Shown: in pieces, positions 20,944 to 28,738 of the stretch
Numbering within the stretch: the first letter of the stretch is position 1
How the letters are laid out: the number at the start of each line of letters is the position of its first letter
From: a virus
Virus record (IMG/VR): IMGVR_UViG_3300043538_000003
Location: 1-47,787 of that record
Direction: 5' to 3' (one strand)
DNA: 47,787 bases
Position numbers and translations under genes: made by a program
The notes under the pieces: generated by a model
Told to the model about the DNA's origin: nothing
Databases searched by the model: none
The model's input: only the letters and a program-made list of their open reading frames with translations

Positions 20944-21150
20944 ATGAAGATCCTAGCGTTAACGCTTTGTTGCGTCATTAACTTCTCCCTCGCCATAGTT
21001 ATTGGCATCCATGCCCCAGACCAGTGGGGGAAGATGATTGCGCTCTTCAATGCGGCCATCGGTGGATTCAACCTGCGGACGCTTATCGAAGTGACTTGTG
21101 AATCACTTTCGCCCGACGAATCTGAGGAATGTGACGCAAACCTTACTTAA
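20944..21150 (+). CDS. Small membrane protein, 68 aa
   Basis: The start at ATG 20944 has GGGAAG upstream. A longer frame from 20872 would cover the divergent promoter. One or two hydrophobic segments (ILALTLCCVINFSLAIVIG) precede an acidic tail. No family was recognised. Confidence 0.55.
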   Translation: MKILALTLCCVINFSLAIVIGIHAPDQWGKMIALFNAAIGGFNLRTLIEVTCESLSPDESEECDANLT

Positions 21151-21151
21151 C

Positions 21152-21340
21152 ATGCCATGGCCCATTGCAGACCGTAAGCCAGTATCCATGAACCTGCCCT
21201 CGGGATACCACATCTGTTACAAATCCGGACAGGGGCCTGCCATGGGGCACGGATTCGCTACAGAGAAATGGGCTCAGTTCTACTTGAACCAGCACGGCAA
21301 TAGTGAGACCATGCACGTAGTCAGGAAGGATAAGCCGTGA
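21152..21340 (+). CDS. Small protein, 62 aa
   Basis: The ATG lies one base after the previous stop. The sequence contains GYHICYKSGQGPAMGHGFATEKWAQ and ends TMHVVRKDKP. That end is nearly repeated at the C-terminus of the next gene. Function unknown. Confidence 0.55.
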   Translation: MPWPIADRKPVSMNLPSGYHICYKSGQGPAMGHGFATEKWAQFYLNQHGNSETMHVVRKDKP

Positions 21341-21489
21341 CTCTGGAGGAATTCCGCAAGCAATATCCGCCAGCCGAGCATCCAGTAGGGAATTACCTTA
21401 TGGAATGGGCTGAGGAAATTCGGACTGATCCGAACTGGGGAATTATCGACCCAGCCCTACTAATGCATGTAGTTCGCAAGGACAAATGA
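21337..21489 (+). CDS. Small protein, 50 aa
   Basis: GTG 21337 overlaps the upstream TGA. It begins MTLEEFRKQYPPAEHP and ends LLMHVVRKDK, sharing its C-terminus with the preceding gene. It looks folded and acidic but has no family. It was located by junction and frame only. Confidence 0.5.
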   Translation: MTLEEFRKQYPPAEHPVGNYLMEWAEEIRTDPNWGIIDPALLMHVVRKDK

Positions 21490-21569
21490 AGGGTTACCTG
21501 GTTAGTGGCCGCGCAATTAAACTTTCGGCCATTATCCCTTCAATCCTAATGCTTGACGTAAGACGTTAA
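21486..21569 (+). CDS. Possible 27 aa peptide
   Basis: ATG 21486 overlaps the previous stop and a short frame runs to TAA 21567. Composition is plain. The -35 box of the next promoter would lie inside it. It is kept only because of the overlap pattern. Confidence 0.2.
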   Translation: MKGYLVSGRAIKLSAIIPSILMLDVRR

Positions 21570-21582
21570 CTCGTGATACAAA
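21553..21582 (+). promoter_or_regulatory. Possible promoter before the exported protein
   Basis: TTGACG (21553-21558), 18 bases, TACAAA (21577-21582). The -10 lies beyond the GTG start proposed for the next gene, so either that start or this promoter is wrong. Confidence 0.25.
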
Positions 21583-22013
21583 ATACTCACTCGACTGACG
21601 TCTCCTCCGCTGCCCGAAGGGCCAAGCCACTCATAGCCTTGGCCCTTCTTCTTTGCGGTACGTGCTTTGCTCAGTTGCCAGATGCGCCTAGCAGCCTCGG
21701 AAACCACGCACAATCTCCGAGCAAACAAGCCAATTTCTTCACATTCCGCAAATCATGGCAGGATCCCCCGCTCAGGACTGACAAGCAGGTATTCAAATCT
21801 CCCGTATTCCTTTTGAGCCAATCGGCCATGATTCTGAGCATGGTAGTGGCCTGCCGGAATAAGCGCTCAGGTGAAACTTGGGGATCTGAATCTCCTGCGG
21901 TAGCCGCCATATTTGGGATGGACTACCTGAGTGATCGATTCTTCGCGGAATACTTCTCGGTTGGGCCTGCTACTTGGGCAACGATTCACTACTCGAGGGC
22001 AGCCACACGATGA
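21573..22013 (+). CDS. Exported protein with LPDAPS motif, 146 aa
   Basis: A signal peptide (RAKPLIALALLLCGTCFA) is followed by QLPDAPSSLGN, a motif I associate with mature N-termini of acidobacterial secreted proteins. This is my best taxonomic clue for the host. The rest (SRFFAEYF-like and aromatic segments) has a further hydrophobic stretch. The start is GTG 21573 in the absence of any ATG, with no clear ribosome binding site. It is probably periplasmic or membrane-bound. Confidence 0.6.
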   Translation: MIQNTHSTDVSSAARRAKPLIALALLLCGTCFAQLPDAPSSLGNHAQSPSKQANFFTFRKSWQDPPLRTDKQVFKSPVFLLSQSAMILSMVVACRNKRSGETWGSESPAVAAIFGMDYLSDRFFAEYFSVGPATWATIHYSRAATR

Positions 22014-22213
22014 TACCGACTGGTTACATATCCAAATATGAGAATGGGGATTTTATCTGTGTGCCTTTTGAGCAGGTATCCGACGACGATCTAATCACAG
22101 AATTCGGGTGCGAGTCTTGGGCCAACGATAGGTGCATTGGCGACGAGACAAAAGAGTCAGATAGGCTCCTATCGGAAATGCGGACGGAACTTCTGCGGAG
22201 AATGGCGAAGTGA
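22010..22213 (+). CDS. Small acidic protein, 67 aa
   Basis: ATG 22010 overlaps the upstream stop. The sequence (GYISKYENGDFICVPFEQVSDDDL...LLSEMRTELLRRMAK) is acidic with a helical C-terminus. No family was recognised. Confidence 0.55.
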   Translation: MIPTGYISKYENGDFICVPFEQVSDDDLITEFGCESWANDRCIGDETKESDRLLSEMRTELLRRMAK

Positions 22214-22446
22214 AGTACTTGGCATTTCTGGCGCTGCTCTCGAATCTGGGCATGATGGCATTCGCCTTCGGCCGCCGACCAGTAGAGCCAGCAACCGCCG
22301 TAATAGTCGATCTGGATGAACCTACGAAGCCACAAGCCAACCAATTCTGCGATGAGGATGCGATCGGGAACTTCGAACCGATTCCGTGCCCACCTCGGTA
22401 TAAAGATCTCAGACATACGCCTGAGCTATTCACCAAGTTCCTATGA
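22210..22446 (+). CDS. Small exported or membrane protein, 78 aa
   Basis: GTG 22210 overlaps the upstream stop. A signal-like N-terminus (YLAFLALLSNLGMMAFAFG) is followed by a proline-rich, cysteine-bearing mature part. Function unknown. Confidence 0.55.
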   Translation: MKYLAFLALLSNLGMMAFAFGRRPVEPATAVIVDLDEPTKPQANQFCDEDAIGNFEPIPCPPRYKDLRHTPELFTKFL

Positions 22447-22625
22447 AATGGATTCGAAAGGTCAGGGGCCAGCGGATTCTTCATCGAGTCATGCGCCACC
22501 TTCAGATTGAGATCAAAATGTTCACGGCCTTCGGAGTTGACAAGCTCTGCCCAGAGAACAAACAACGAGCCTGCGCCGTAAGGGACTCGGCCATGATCCT
22601 AATAGAGGCTTTCAAGAGTTTATGA
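22443..22625 (+). CDS. Small basic helical protein, 60 aa
   Basis: ATG 22443 overlaps the upstream stop. The N-terminus MKWIRKVRGQRILHRV resembles that of the next gene (MKWLDRIWGRYILSRV), which suggests a tandem duplication followed by divergence. No known family. Confidence 0.5.
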   Translation: MKWIRKVRGQRILHRVMRHLQIEIKMFTAFGVDKLCPENKQRACAVRDSAMILIEAFKSL

Positions 22626-22843
22626 AGTGGCTTGATCGCATCTGGGGCCGGTACATCTTGAGCCGAGTCTCGGAATACCTTGAGCGCCAAAGAGACCAAT
22701 ATTCGTACTGGGGGGCGACTTACCGCAAGGTATTTACAGAGGAGGAAGAGATTCTGAACCAAGAGAATAACCGCCGATTCGATTCGCTGATTCACGCCGA
22801 GAACATCGTTGACCGGATTCGGGAGAATTGGGACAGGCTATGA
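22622..22843 (+). CDS. Small helical protein, 73 aa
   Basis: ATG 22622 overlaps the upstream stop. It is strongly helical and charged (YLERQRDQYSYW...EEEEILNQENNRRFDSLIHAEN), probably a coiled coil. It appears paralogous at the N-terminus to the preceding gene. Confidence 0.55.
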   Translation: MKWLDRIWGRYILSRVSEYLERQRDQYSYWGATYRKVFTEEEEILNQENNRRFDSLIHAENIVDRIRENWDRL

Positions 22844-23124
22844 ACCGCTCCTTCTTAGCTTACGCAGTCGGCATGATGGCTGTAACCGCCGTACTCGCCC
22901 AGGAAGCAGGTACTAAGCTTGAGCAGCAAGTCTATCTCCCTAAGTGCTCAGGATCTTGGTACATAGAGTCTCAAGGGAATCAAGACGGGTCTGATTGGGT
23001 GAAACTGACGTGTACGGATTACCCAGAGGAATCGCAGGTGGCCCACGTAAATCAGAAGTGGCGCGGTAGGATAATCGACGTCACCCACGTTGAATCCGAA
23101 TCCAGCGGTACATTCCTGAAATGA
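22840..23124 (+). CDS. Exported protein, 94 aa
   Basis: ATG 22840 overlaps the upstream stop. The signal peptide MNRSFLAYAVGMMAVTAVLA has an AQ cleavage context. The mature part has two cysteines (KCSGSW and LTCTD) that could pair in the periplasm. Function unknown. Confidence 0.6.
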   Translation: MNRSFLAYAVGMMAVTAVLAQEAGTKLEQQVYLPKCSGSWYIESQGNQDGSDWVKLTCTDYPEESQVAHVNQKWRGRIIDVTHVESESSGTFLK

Positions 23125-23270
23125 AGCATATCGACATTAGTCAGCGTTGGGTAGTTTACGAGAGAACGTGGCTGGGTAAAGTCCTGCCCTCTCGGCTTCA
23201 TGGTTTTCTGCCTCACGATTGGGTAGGGAAGTGGGTACCGGGTTTGATTGTGAACGGAGCTCGCAGTTGA
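23121..23270 (+). CDS. Small aromatic protein, 49 aa
   Basis: ATG 23121 overlaps the upstream stop. The peptide (MKHIDISQRWVVYERTW...FLPHDWVGKWVPG) is rich in tryptophan and basic residues. It was identified by reading the frame between two coupled genes. No family was recognised. Confidence 0.5.
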   Translation: MKHIDISQRWVVYERTWLGKVLPSRLHGFLPHDWVGKWVPGLIVNGARS

Positions 23271-23419
23271 AGCAGGTCGGCACATTGGAGCAGCCAAACT
23301 TGATCCATTGTCGAAATTGGATAACGCTGCCAGCGCTGGAGATTATCGCAGCATCCGGGAAAATTCTCACCATTGACGAGATTGGGGAGATAAATGCCCC
23401 ATTTATGAACGGCAAATGA
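23267..23419 (+). CDS. Small protein, 50 aa
   Basis: TTG 23267 overlaps the upstream TGA and has GGAGC six bases upstream. The sequence (LEQPNLIHCRNWITLPALEI and ILTIDEIGEI) appears folded but is unassigned. Its stop overlaps the terminase small subunit start (ATGA). Confidence 0.5.
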   Translation: MKQVGTLEQPNLIHCRNWITLPALEIIAASGKILTIDEIGEINAPFMNGK

Positions 23420-23949
23420 AGCAAATCGCACTCCATCAAAGGCGTACACGTTTTGTTAAGGAGTACTTACTCGAGCAGAACGCTACAAAGGCCGCTATTG
23501 CAGCAGGTTACAGCGAAAAGGGTGCTGGGGTTACTGGGCATCAGCTACTAAAGAACCCTAAGATTCGTGCAGAAATCAACAAAAAGAACGAAGAACTTAA
23601 TAAAAAGTACGAACTTTCAGCGGAAAGAATCAAAATTGAGATAGCAAGGCTCTGCTATTACGACCCCGCGGCATACTTCAACGATGACGGTTCCGCTAAG
23701 GCAATCAGCGAGATAGACGAGGACTCAAGGCGGGCAATCTCCGGCTTTGAGATGGCCGAACTTTTCACTGGAAGCGGTGAGGAGCGCAAGGCGGCTGGAT
23801 ACATCAAGAAGTTCAAACTGCCGGACAAGGGCAGGGCATTAGAGTTGGCCGCACGGGTACAGAAGCTCTTGGTTGACCGAGTGGAGATTACGGGTAGCGA
23901 TGAACTAGTTAAGCGGCTGATGGCCGGAAGGAAACGAGCCCGTGGCTAG
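23416..23949 (+). CDS. terS: Terminase small subunit
   Basis: This 177 aa protein matches the Terminase_2 layout. The N-terminal HTH (RRTRFVKEYLLEQNATKAAIAAGYSEKGAG and LLKNPKIRAEI) recognises the packaging site. A helical linker and a C-terminal oligomerisation part follow. It overlaps the large subunit by 8 bases. It selects phage DNA and stimulates the ATPase. Confidence 0.9.
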   Translation: MKQIALHQRRTRFVKEYLLEQNATKAAIAAGYSEKGAGVTGHQLLKNPKIRAEINKKNEELNKKYELSAERIKIEIARLCYYDPAAYFNDDGSAKAISEIDEDSRRAISGFEMAELFTGSGEERKAAGYIKKFKLPDKGRALELAARVQKLLVDRVEITGSDELVKRLMAGRKRARG

Positions 23950-25432
23950 CACATCATTGGCTGAGGCGGATCTGATGTTGGCCGACGAACTGGCCAATTA
24001 CTACGCAGATCCTCTCGGCTTTATCATGATGGCCTATCCCTGGGGGGAGCCGGGGGCACTTGCCGCATACACTGGCCCAGACGACAACCAGAAAGAATTC
24101 CTCACATCCCTCGCCGAAGAAGTTAAGAAACGTGGATTTGATGGTTTAACCCCCGTAATGCCCATCCTGATGGCGGAGACGTCAGGTCACGGCACCGGGA
24201 AGAGCGCCATGGGCGCATGGCTGGCTGATTGGATACTCTCAACCCGACCCTTCAGCATCGGGACGGTAACGGCCGGCACATACAAGCAGCTCGAGGAGCG
24301 GACCTGGGCGGCAATTCAATTTTGGACGAAACTTTGCATTACTGCTCACTGGTTTGACATTCAGGCGGGGGGGATCTATCACAAGCAGTTCCCCGAGACA
24401 TGGAAAGCGGTCTGCCAGTCTTGCAAGGAAGAGAATAGGCAGTCATTCGCCGGCCAGCACGCGGCAAACAGCACCTCTTGGTATCTGATGGACGAAGCCT
24501 CAGAAGTGCCTGACGGTGTTTGCGAAACAGCCCTTGGGGGCATGACAGACGGCGAGCCTATGATGTTCGCTTGGGGCCAGCCGGTAAGAAACAGCGGTTA
24601 CTTCTATCGTATTAACTTCGGAGACTTAGCGGCCCGCTGGAATCACCGAAGAGTCGATAGCCGGACGTCCCGATTCACCAACAAAGAACTGCTCAATCAG
24701 TGGATCCTAGACTATGGCGAAAATAGCGACCACTGCAAAGTCAGAATATTTGGCCTTCCCCCATCAGCTTCTGAGCTCCAGTACATCGACAAGGCCCGAA
24801 TAGATGCGGCCAGAGCTCGCAAACAGATTGCTATGTCAGATGAGCCCATCATCGCCGGAATGGACGTCTCTGGCGGTGGTAAAGCCTGGAACGTTATTCG
24901 TTTCCGTCAAGGCCTCAACGGTGATTTGCCAGACCTCCCAGCTATCCGAATCCCTGGAGAGCATGATCCCGACCGATCTCAGCGAGTCGGCAAATGCGCC
25001 GAACTCCTCAGGGACCAACGCCCGGGCCACAGAATAGCGGCCATGTTCATCGACTCGGCTTTTGGCGCGGTGATTGTCTCAAGACTTAGGGCTTTAGGCT
25101 TTACCAACGTCTACGAGGTTAACTTTGGCGGGGGTTCCCCAGACATGCATTGTCTGAATCTCAGGGCCTACATGTACTCCAAAGCTAAGGAATGGCTACT
25201 TTACGGAGCTCTCCCGCCGAAGGATGAGAACTTGGCAGGCCAATTAGCTTTACCGGGGTACCACACCAACAACTCAGGTAAGCTAGTAATTGAGTCTAAA
25301 GCAGACATTCAGGCCCGTGGCGAAGCCTCACCAGATGACGCAGACGCCTTTGTGCTGACTTGGGCTCAGCCGGTGGCTGTACCGAAGAAGCAAGTGAGTG
25401 CACCGCGTAGGGCTGTTTCTGCATGGGGGTAA
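23942..25432 (+). CDS. terL: Terminase large subunit
   Basis: This is the packaging motor with ATPase and nuclease activities. Walker A is GHGTGKS (82-88) and Walker B is WYLMDEAS with D184-E185. The C-terminal RNase H-like nuclease shows acidic residues D308 (AGMDVSGGG), D371 (MFIDSAFG) and the DDAD cluster near 465-468. At 496 aa it has the usual length. The protein moves DNA into the prohead and cuts the concatemer. Confidence 0.93.
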   Translation: MASTSLAEADLMLADELANYYADPLGFIMMAYPWGEPGALAAYTGPDDNQKEFLTSLAEEVKKRGFDGLTPVMPILMAETSGHGTGKSAMGAWLADWILSTRPFSIGTVTAGTYKQLEERTWAAIQFWTKLCITAHWFDIQAGGIYHKQFPETWKAVCQSCKEENRQSFAGQHAANSTSWYLMDEASEVPDGVCETALGGMTDGEPMMFAWGQPVRNSGYFYRINFGDLAARWNHRRVDSRTSRFTNKELLNQWILDYGENSDHCKVRIFGLPPSASELQYIDKARIDAARARKQIAMSDEPIIAGMDVSGGGKAWNVIRFRQGLNGDLPDLPAIRIPGEHDPDRSQRVGKCAELLRDQRPGHRIAAMFIDSAFGAVIVSRLRALGFTNVYEVNFGGGSPDMHCLNLRAYMYSKAKEWLLYGALPPKDENLAGQLALPGYHTNNSGKLVIESKADIQARGEASPDDADAFVLTWAQPVAVPKKQVSAPRRAVSAWG

Positions 25433-25436
25433 ATCA

Positions 25437-25634
25437 ATGGGAATGTTCCCAGATGTGCGCGAAATGATTCAGGACCACAAGAAGAATATGGCGAACCAGG
25501 CTACGATTGATTCTTGCGAGAATACAGGCTGCCCCAAGAAGCAATGCGGGTGCGGCGATCATCCGTGCGGCGATGAGTACGTGGACCGAAGGCCTGAAGC
25601 CGCATACCACTCGCTATGGGAAGGGATCTCCTAA
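25437..25634 (+). CDS. Cysteine-rich small protein, 65 aa
   Basis: The start at ATG 25437 follows GGGGG. Seven cysteines cluster in the middle (CENTGCPKKQCGCGDHPCG), which suggests metal binding. It lies between terminase and the head genes. Role unknown. Confidence 0.55.
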   Translation: MGMFPDVREMIQDHKKNMANQATIDSCENTGCPKKQCGCGDHPCGDEYVDRRPEAAYHSLWEGIS

Positions 25635-25973
25635 ATGCTAATGCAACCACAAAACATCTTCGCCCAGCGAATGGGCATGAACCAGCCGATGGGCGCTAAT
25701 CCGCCGCATGCGATCGCTCCGGGATTGGGCCAGAATCCCGCACCTACGGCGCCAATCATGCCGTACCATCCCATGCCCGCGCAACCTCCTCAGCAGATGC
25801 CGAGTTACCAGATGGGGGCAGGCCAAGCACCTCAAGGATTCCAGCAGCCAGTCGGCGCCATGCCATACCAGCCCATCCAGCAAGGGCCAATGCCCCCAAT
25901 CCAGCAGCCGTTGGAGGGCATGATGCAGAATCCCGATGTTATGAACTACCTCCGGCGCCGGATGGGAATGTAA
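25635..25973 (+). CDS. Proline/glutamine/methionine-rich protein, 112 aa
   Basis: This is a low-complexity, disordered protein (repeated QP, PM, MPYQP) with a short helical C-terminus (NPDVMNYLRRRMGM). It starts directly after the previous stop. Similar disordered proteins in head clusters can be assembly or decoration factors. That is only a guess here. Confidence 0.55.
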   Translation: MLMQPQNIFAQRMGMNQPMGANPPHAIAPGLGQNPAPTAPIMPYHPMPAQPPQQMPSYQMGAGQAPQGFQQPVGAMPYQPIQQGPMPPIQQPLEGMMQNPDVMNYLRRRMGM

Positions 25974-26010
25974 CGACTTCGAAATAAATCTCTCTAAAAA
26001 GGACAATCAA

Positions 26011-26382
26011 ATGAGCGCTACTCTCCAAAAAGGTGCATTCACCGACGACGCAGTACAGAAACTCCTAGTTGCCCCGTTCGTAATCCTTGCTGCCAGCGGA
26101 GCAGTAGATCCGCACACCGCCAACCGCTACATCATCACCAAGGCCGGTGTGGCTGCATTGACATTGGCCGCCCCAACCTCGGGTACGGATGACGGTCTGG
26201 AGATCAAGCTGGTCTCTGGGACGGCCAACCAGCACACCCTGACGGCAACGGCTCTTTTTGAGGATGGAGCCGGCCATGTGAACGTGGCAACCTTCCCGAC
26301 AGGAATCGGCGGAGTTATCAAGCTGGTTGCCTACCAGGGCAAGTGGTATGTCGAATACCTCCAGGGCGTTGTAATGTCCTAG
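26011..26382 (+). CDS. Beta-rich structural-type protein, 123 aa
   Basis: Alternating beta strands (RYIITKAGVAALTLAAP...HTLTAT...GKWYVEYL) resemble the small beta domains appended to phage tail or decoration proteins. The C-terminal domain of the tail protein at 39654 and a middle part of the tailspike at 46915 show a similar pattern. It is a probable virion protein. Confidence 0.6.
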   Translation: MSATLQKGAFTDDAVQKLLVAPFVILAASGAVDPHTANRYIITKAGVAALTLAAPTSGTDDGLEIKLVSGTANQHTLTATALFEDGAGHVNVATFPTGIGGVIKLVAYQGKWYVEYLQGVVMS

Positions 26383-26432
26383 TTTCTGCGTGACGCTGGG
26401 AAACGTGTCAGCCGAAGTCAAAACTGGCTTCC

Positions 26433-26535
26433 GGGCCCCGATGGCACGTTATCCTCACACCGCCCCAACCTCCGGGCGAGGCGCACGCGGAGAATCGGGG
26501 CCCACAACTTTTAACCGCCGATGAGCGACATCGGC
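26433..26535 (+). promoter_or_regulatory. Structured leader between two head-cluster genes
   Basis: In the 166-base gap, GGGCCCCGAT (26433-26442) pairs perfectly with ATCGGGGCCC (26494-26503). Inside lies a small stem CGCCC/GGGCG (26461-26477). A second perfect hairpin GCCGATG-AGCGA-CATCGGC (26517-26535) ends just before the AAGGAG of the next gene. The layout suggests an RNA that controls translation or transcript processing. I cannot match it to a known class. Confidence 0.55.
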
Positions 26536-26548
26536 AAAGGAGCGACAC

Positions 26549-26905
26549 ATGTTTGGAATGGTAGATGCGCAGTTGGTAGGGACGTACCGAGCAGAAGTAG
26601 CAGAGCTCCGCAAGCAAATTGAAGGCGCACAGGTAATGCTTGCCGATATTCAAAACAGGGGATCGGCAATAAACCGCGACATTACGGCATGGGGCGATGC
26701 TCACAAAGCCGTTGTCCAAGCCTCCCAGACCGAAGATAGCGCGGCCGCCTATACCGAACGGGTAGGGCTCAGGCTCTCAAGTATCGAGTCCACGCTGGGG
26801 CGGGTCGAAGGAACCATGCTCTTGCATGAAAAGGCATTCCGCACACTGGGATTGACGTTGCGCAACACCAGGGGCGGGTCGGGTCGCTCCTCCCGCCCCA
26901 AATAA
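26549..26905 (+). CDS. Coiled-coil protein, 118 aa
   Basis: AAGGAG precedes the ATG. A long helix (AELRKQIEGAQVMLADIQ ... LRLSSIESTLGRVEGTML) should form a coiled coil, and the C-terminus is basic. No family was recognised. The following 68 bases hold two short hairpins and no gene that I see. Confidence 0.6.
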   Translation: MFGMVDAQLVGTYRAEVAELRKQIEGAQVMLADIQNRGSAINRDITAWGDAHKAVVQASQTEDSAAAYTERVGLRLSSIESTLGRVEGTMLLHEKAFRTLGLTLRNTRGGSGRSSRPK

Positions 26906-26973
26906 ACTTCCCCGTAAGGGAGGGGTGAGCCATAAGCTGACGGGTGGCTACCCCCAGACTTTAGAAGGACTCA

Positions 26974-27492
26974 ATGCTAACAGTGGACCGATTAGACCTA
27001 CAGGCCGACCTCCAGAATCTAGAAGTCAGCGAAGGCGCTATGGACAGGTTCGTCCTAAGAGCGGCCGCCATCATTGAAGAGGAATTGGTAGCCGCGGGAG
27101 TGGAATACCATGCAGTGAACGACTATGACCGAATGGTTAATCAGGACGGATTTGACAAGGTAGCGCATCTCCAAATCTGGTCAGACGGTAAAGTCATTCA
27201 GTCAAGGGCTTATGACACTCTGGCAAATCCCGGAAGGTTTGAGGGCCGAGTGCCGTGCATGACTTCGGCATGTGACTCCGAACTGCACAGGGTATTCAAG
27301 GAGTTCGTGGGCTGGATTTCAGCCCAGAGTAAGCGCGTGGTATTTGCGGACCTTTACTGTCCTAAGTCTGCGACTGTAGCCCGCCAGTGCAATAACCTGA
27401 GAGTAGCTTTCCGGTTTGTAAGTACTTGGGACCCGGTCCATTCCGGCGCCATGGTGCGGTTTGATTGCCTGTTCAAAGACCTCAATGGATGA
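26974..27492 (+). CDS. Hypothetical protein, 172 aa, with an antisense paralogue
   Basis: The protein is alpha/beta with QDGFD, FKEFVGWISAQSKRVVFADLY and VRFDCLF. The same three blocks, in the same order, occur in the minus-strand gene at 37534-37992 (QDGFD, EFVDLVAAIRGRGEKVVFSHM, SRIDFLF). The two are therefore paralogues at distant sites. The family is unknown to me. Confidence 0.65.
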   Translation: MLTVDRLDLQADLQNLEVSEGAMDRFVLRAAAIIEEELVAAGVEYHAVNDYDRMVNQDGFDKVAHLQIWSDGKVIQSRAYDTLANPGRFEGRVPCMTSACDSELHRVFKEFVGWISAQSKRVVFADLYCPKSATVARQCNNLRVAFRFVSTWDPVHSGAMVRFDCLFKDLNG

Positions 27493-27501
27493 GGAGTCGA
27501 A

Positions 27502-27681
27502 ATGAATCACCAATGCAATTATTCTGACTGCTATGTGTGCCATGAGTGTCTTAAGGAACAAGGCGCGGCGGAGGCTATCAGCCGGATGGAAACCCACGAC
27601 TTCAGCGAACTGGCATCGCTTACTAGGGAACTCGAAAGCGTATTAGCCGAGCTGCCCAGTGCGAACCTGGAGAATAACTGA
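27502..27681 (+). CDS. Small zinc-motif protein, 59 aa
   Basis: GAGGAG lies five bases before the ATG. The N-terminus (CNYSDCYVCHEC) can bind zinc, and the rest is an acidic helix. The stop overlaps the next ATG (TGATG). Role unknown. Confidence 0.6.
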   Translation: MNHQCNYSDCYVCHECLKEQGAAEAISRMETHDFSELASLTRELESVLAELPSANLENN

Positions 27682-28067
27682 TGCCTTGGACCCCAAAACA
27701 AGTTCGCTACTTAGAGTCAAGCGGCTCTCCGCTAACTCCCACCCAGAAGTCCAAGATGAACCACGAATTGCACGAGAATCCAGCCATGGGCCACAAGAAG
27801 AAGGGATCAGAAGCAATGGCAAAAGGCAAGATGGAGCACATGCGGATTAGCCCGTCTGAGAATGGCGGACACTCAATCGAGCACCACTACAAATCATCCA
27901 TGGGCAAATCTGGAGCGTTCCTCTCGCACCCTGAGCCCGAGACTCACGTATTCGGAGCCCATGAAGGCGCGAAGATGATCAAGCACATCAAAGAGCACTT
28001 AGGCCTCGGCGCCAAGCCAGAAGAACATGCACCGGCCGAGACTGAAGAACCGGAAGAAGGCGAGTAG
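27681..28067 (+). CDS. Phage protein of the 'MPWTPKQVRYL' type, 128 aa
   Basis: The N-terminus MPWTPKQVRYLESSGSPLTPTQ resembles small proteins encoded before portal genes in many podophages. The middle is lysine- and histidine-rich, and the tail is acidic (EEHAPAETEEPEEGE). The function of the family is not known to me. Confidence 0.7.
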   Translation: MPWTPKQVRYLESSGSPLTPTQKSKMNHELHENPAMGHKKKGSEAMAKGKMEHMRISPSENGGHSIEHHYKSSMGKSGAFLSHPEPETHVFGAHEGAKMIKHIKEHLGLGAKPEEHAPAETEEPEEGE

Positions 28068-28069
28068 CC

Positions 28070-28735
28070 TTGCCCGTCCAAGATAAGAAGCAAGTCAACC
28101 GCGAACTCCAGCGGCTAGGCCTGGGCCACCTGAACGACCCCGCACTGATCGCCCAGATAGCATTCCTCGTTCGGGATCACGACCATTTCAGGGGCATCTT
28201 GATGCACATGCCCATGCCCGACCGGAAAGAAGCCTATGAATGTCTAGCTCCGAAACTTCGGTTCAGAGCCAAGTCACTCGAGGATTACGAGATTGAATCA
28301 CGAACCTTGGCAGAGATGAAGCAGTTGCCTCAGTACGATCCTAAGACGCTCGAGGCTAAGGAGTGGCGGCCGCAGGAGTTCAAGACATCACGGTTTGACG
28401 ATCTGCCGCCATGCACGCAGCGCGTATGCCAGAAATGCCAGAACCGCGTGCCAGTATGCGACTGTTCCTGCCATGCGACCCACCCATACGAAGAAATAAA
28501 GGTTAGTGAATCCACTAAGAAGCTAACCACTTTGGCCGAACGCGCTATCAGCACCGAACTCCGCGAAGCAACCGCTAATCAGAGGCTAACTCTGGTCTGT
28601 AGGCAGTGTACTTTCGAGCAGTCATGGAAAGTTAAACGCCGTTCTTCAGCTTACAAACTAGCCCGCCAAGATGGGTGGGAAACAGACAAACATACCGCCC
28701 TGTGCCGACTCTGTAAGCCTACTTCCATTCAATAA
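28070..28735 (+). CDS. Zinc-ribbon protein, 221 aa
   Basis: The TTG start lies two bases after the previous stop. Two cysteine clusters (CQKCQNRVPVCDCSCH and CRQC...CRLC) suggest two zinc sites. The N-terminal half is helical. It lies directly before the portal gene, but no virion role is proven. Confidence 0.65.
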   Translation: MPVQDKKQVNRELQRLGLGHLNDPALIAQIAFLVRDHDHFRGILMHMPMPDRKEAYECLAPKLRFRAKSLEDYEIESRTLAEMKQLPQYDPKTLEAKEWRPQEFKTSRFDDLPPCTQRVCQKCQNRVPVCDCSCHATHPYEEIKVSESTKKLTTLAERAISTELREATANQRLTLVCRQCTFEQSWKVKRRSSAYKLARQDGWETDKHTALCRLCKPTSIQ

Positions 28736-28738
28736 CCC

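Noticed and set aside
25635-26006. Minus-strand frame of 122 codons
   Set aside because: Shadow of the proline/glutamine-rich gene. Low-complexity DNA opens several frames.
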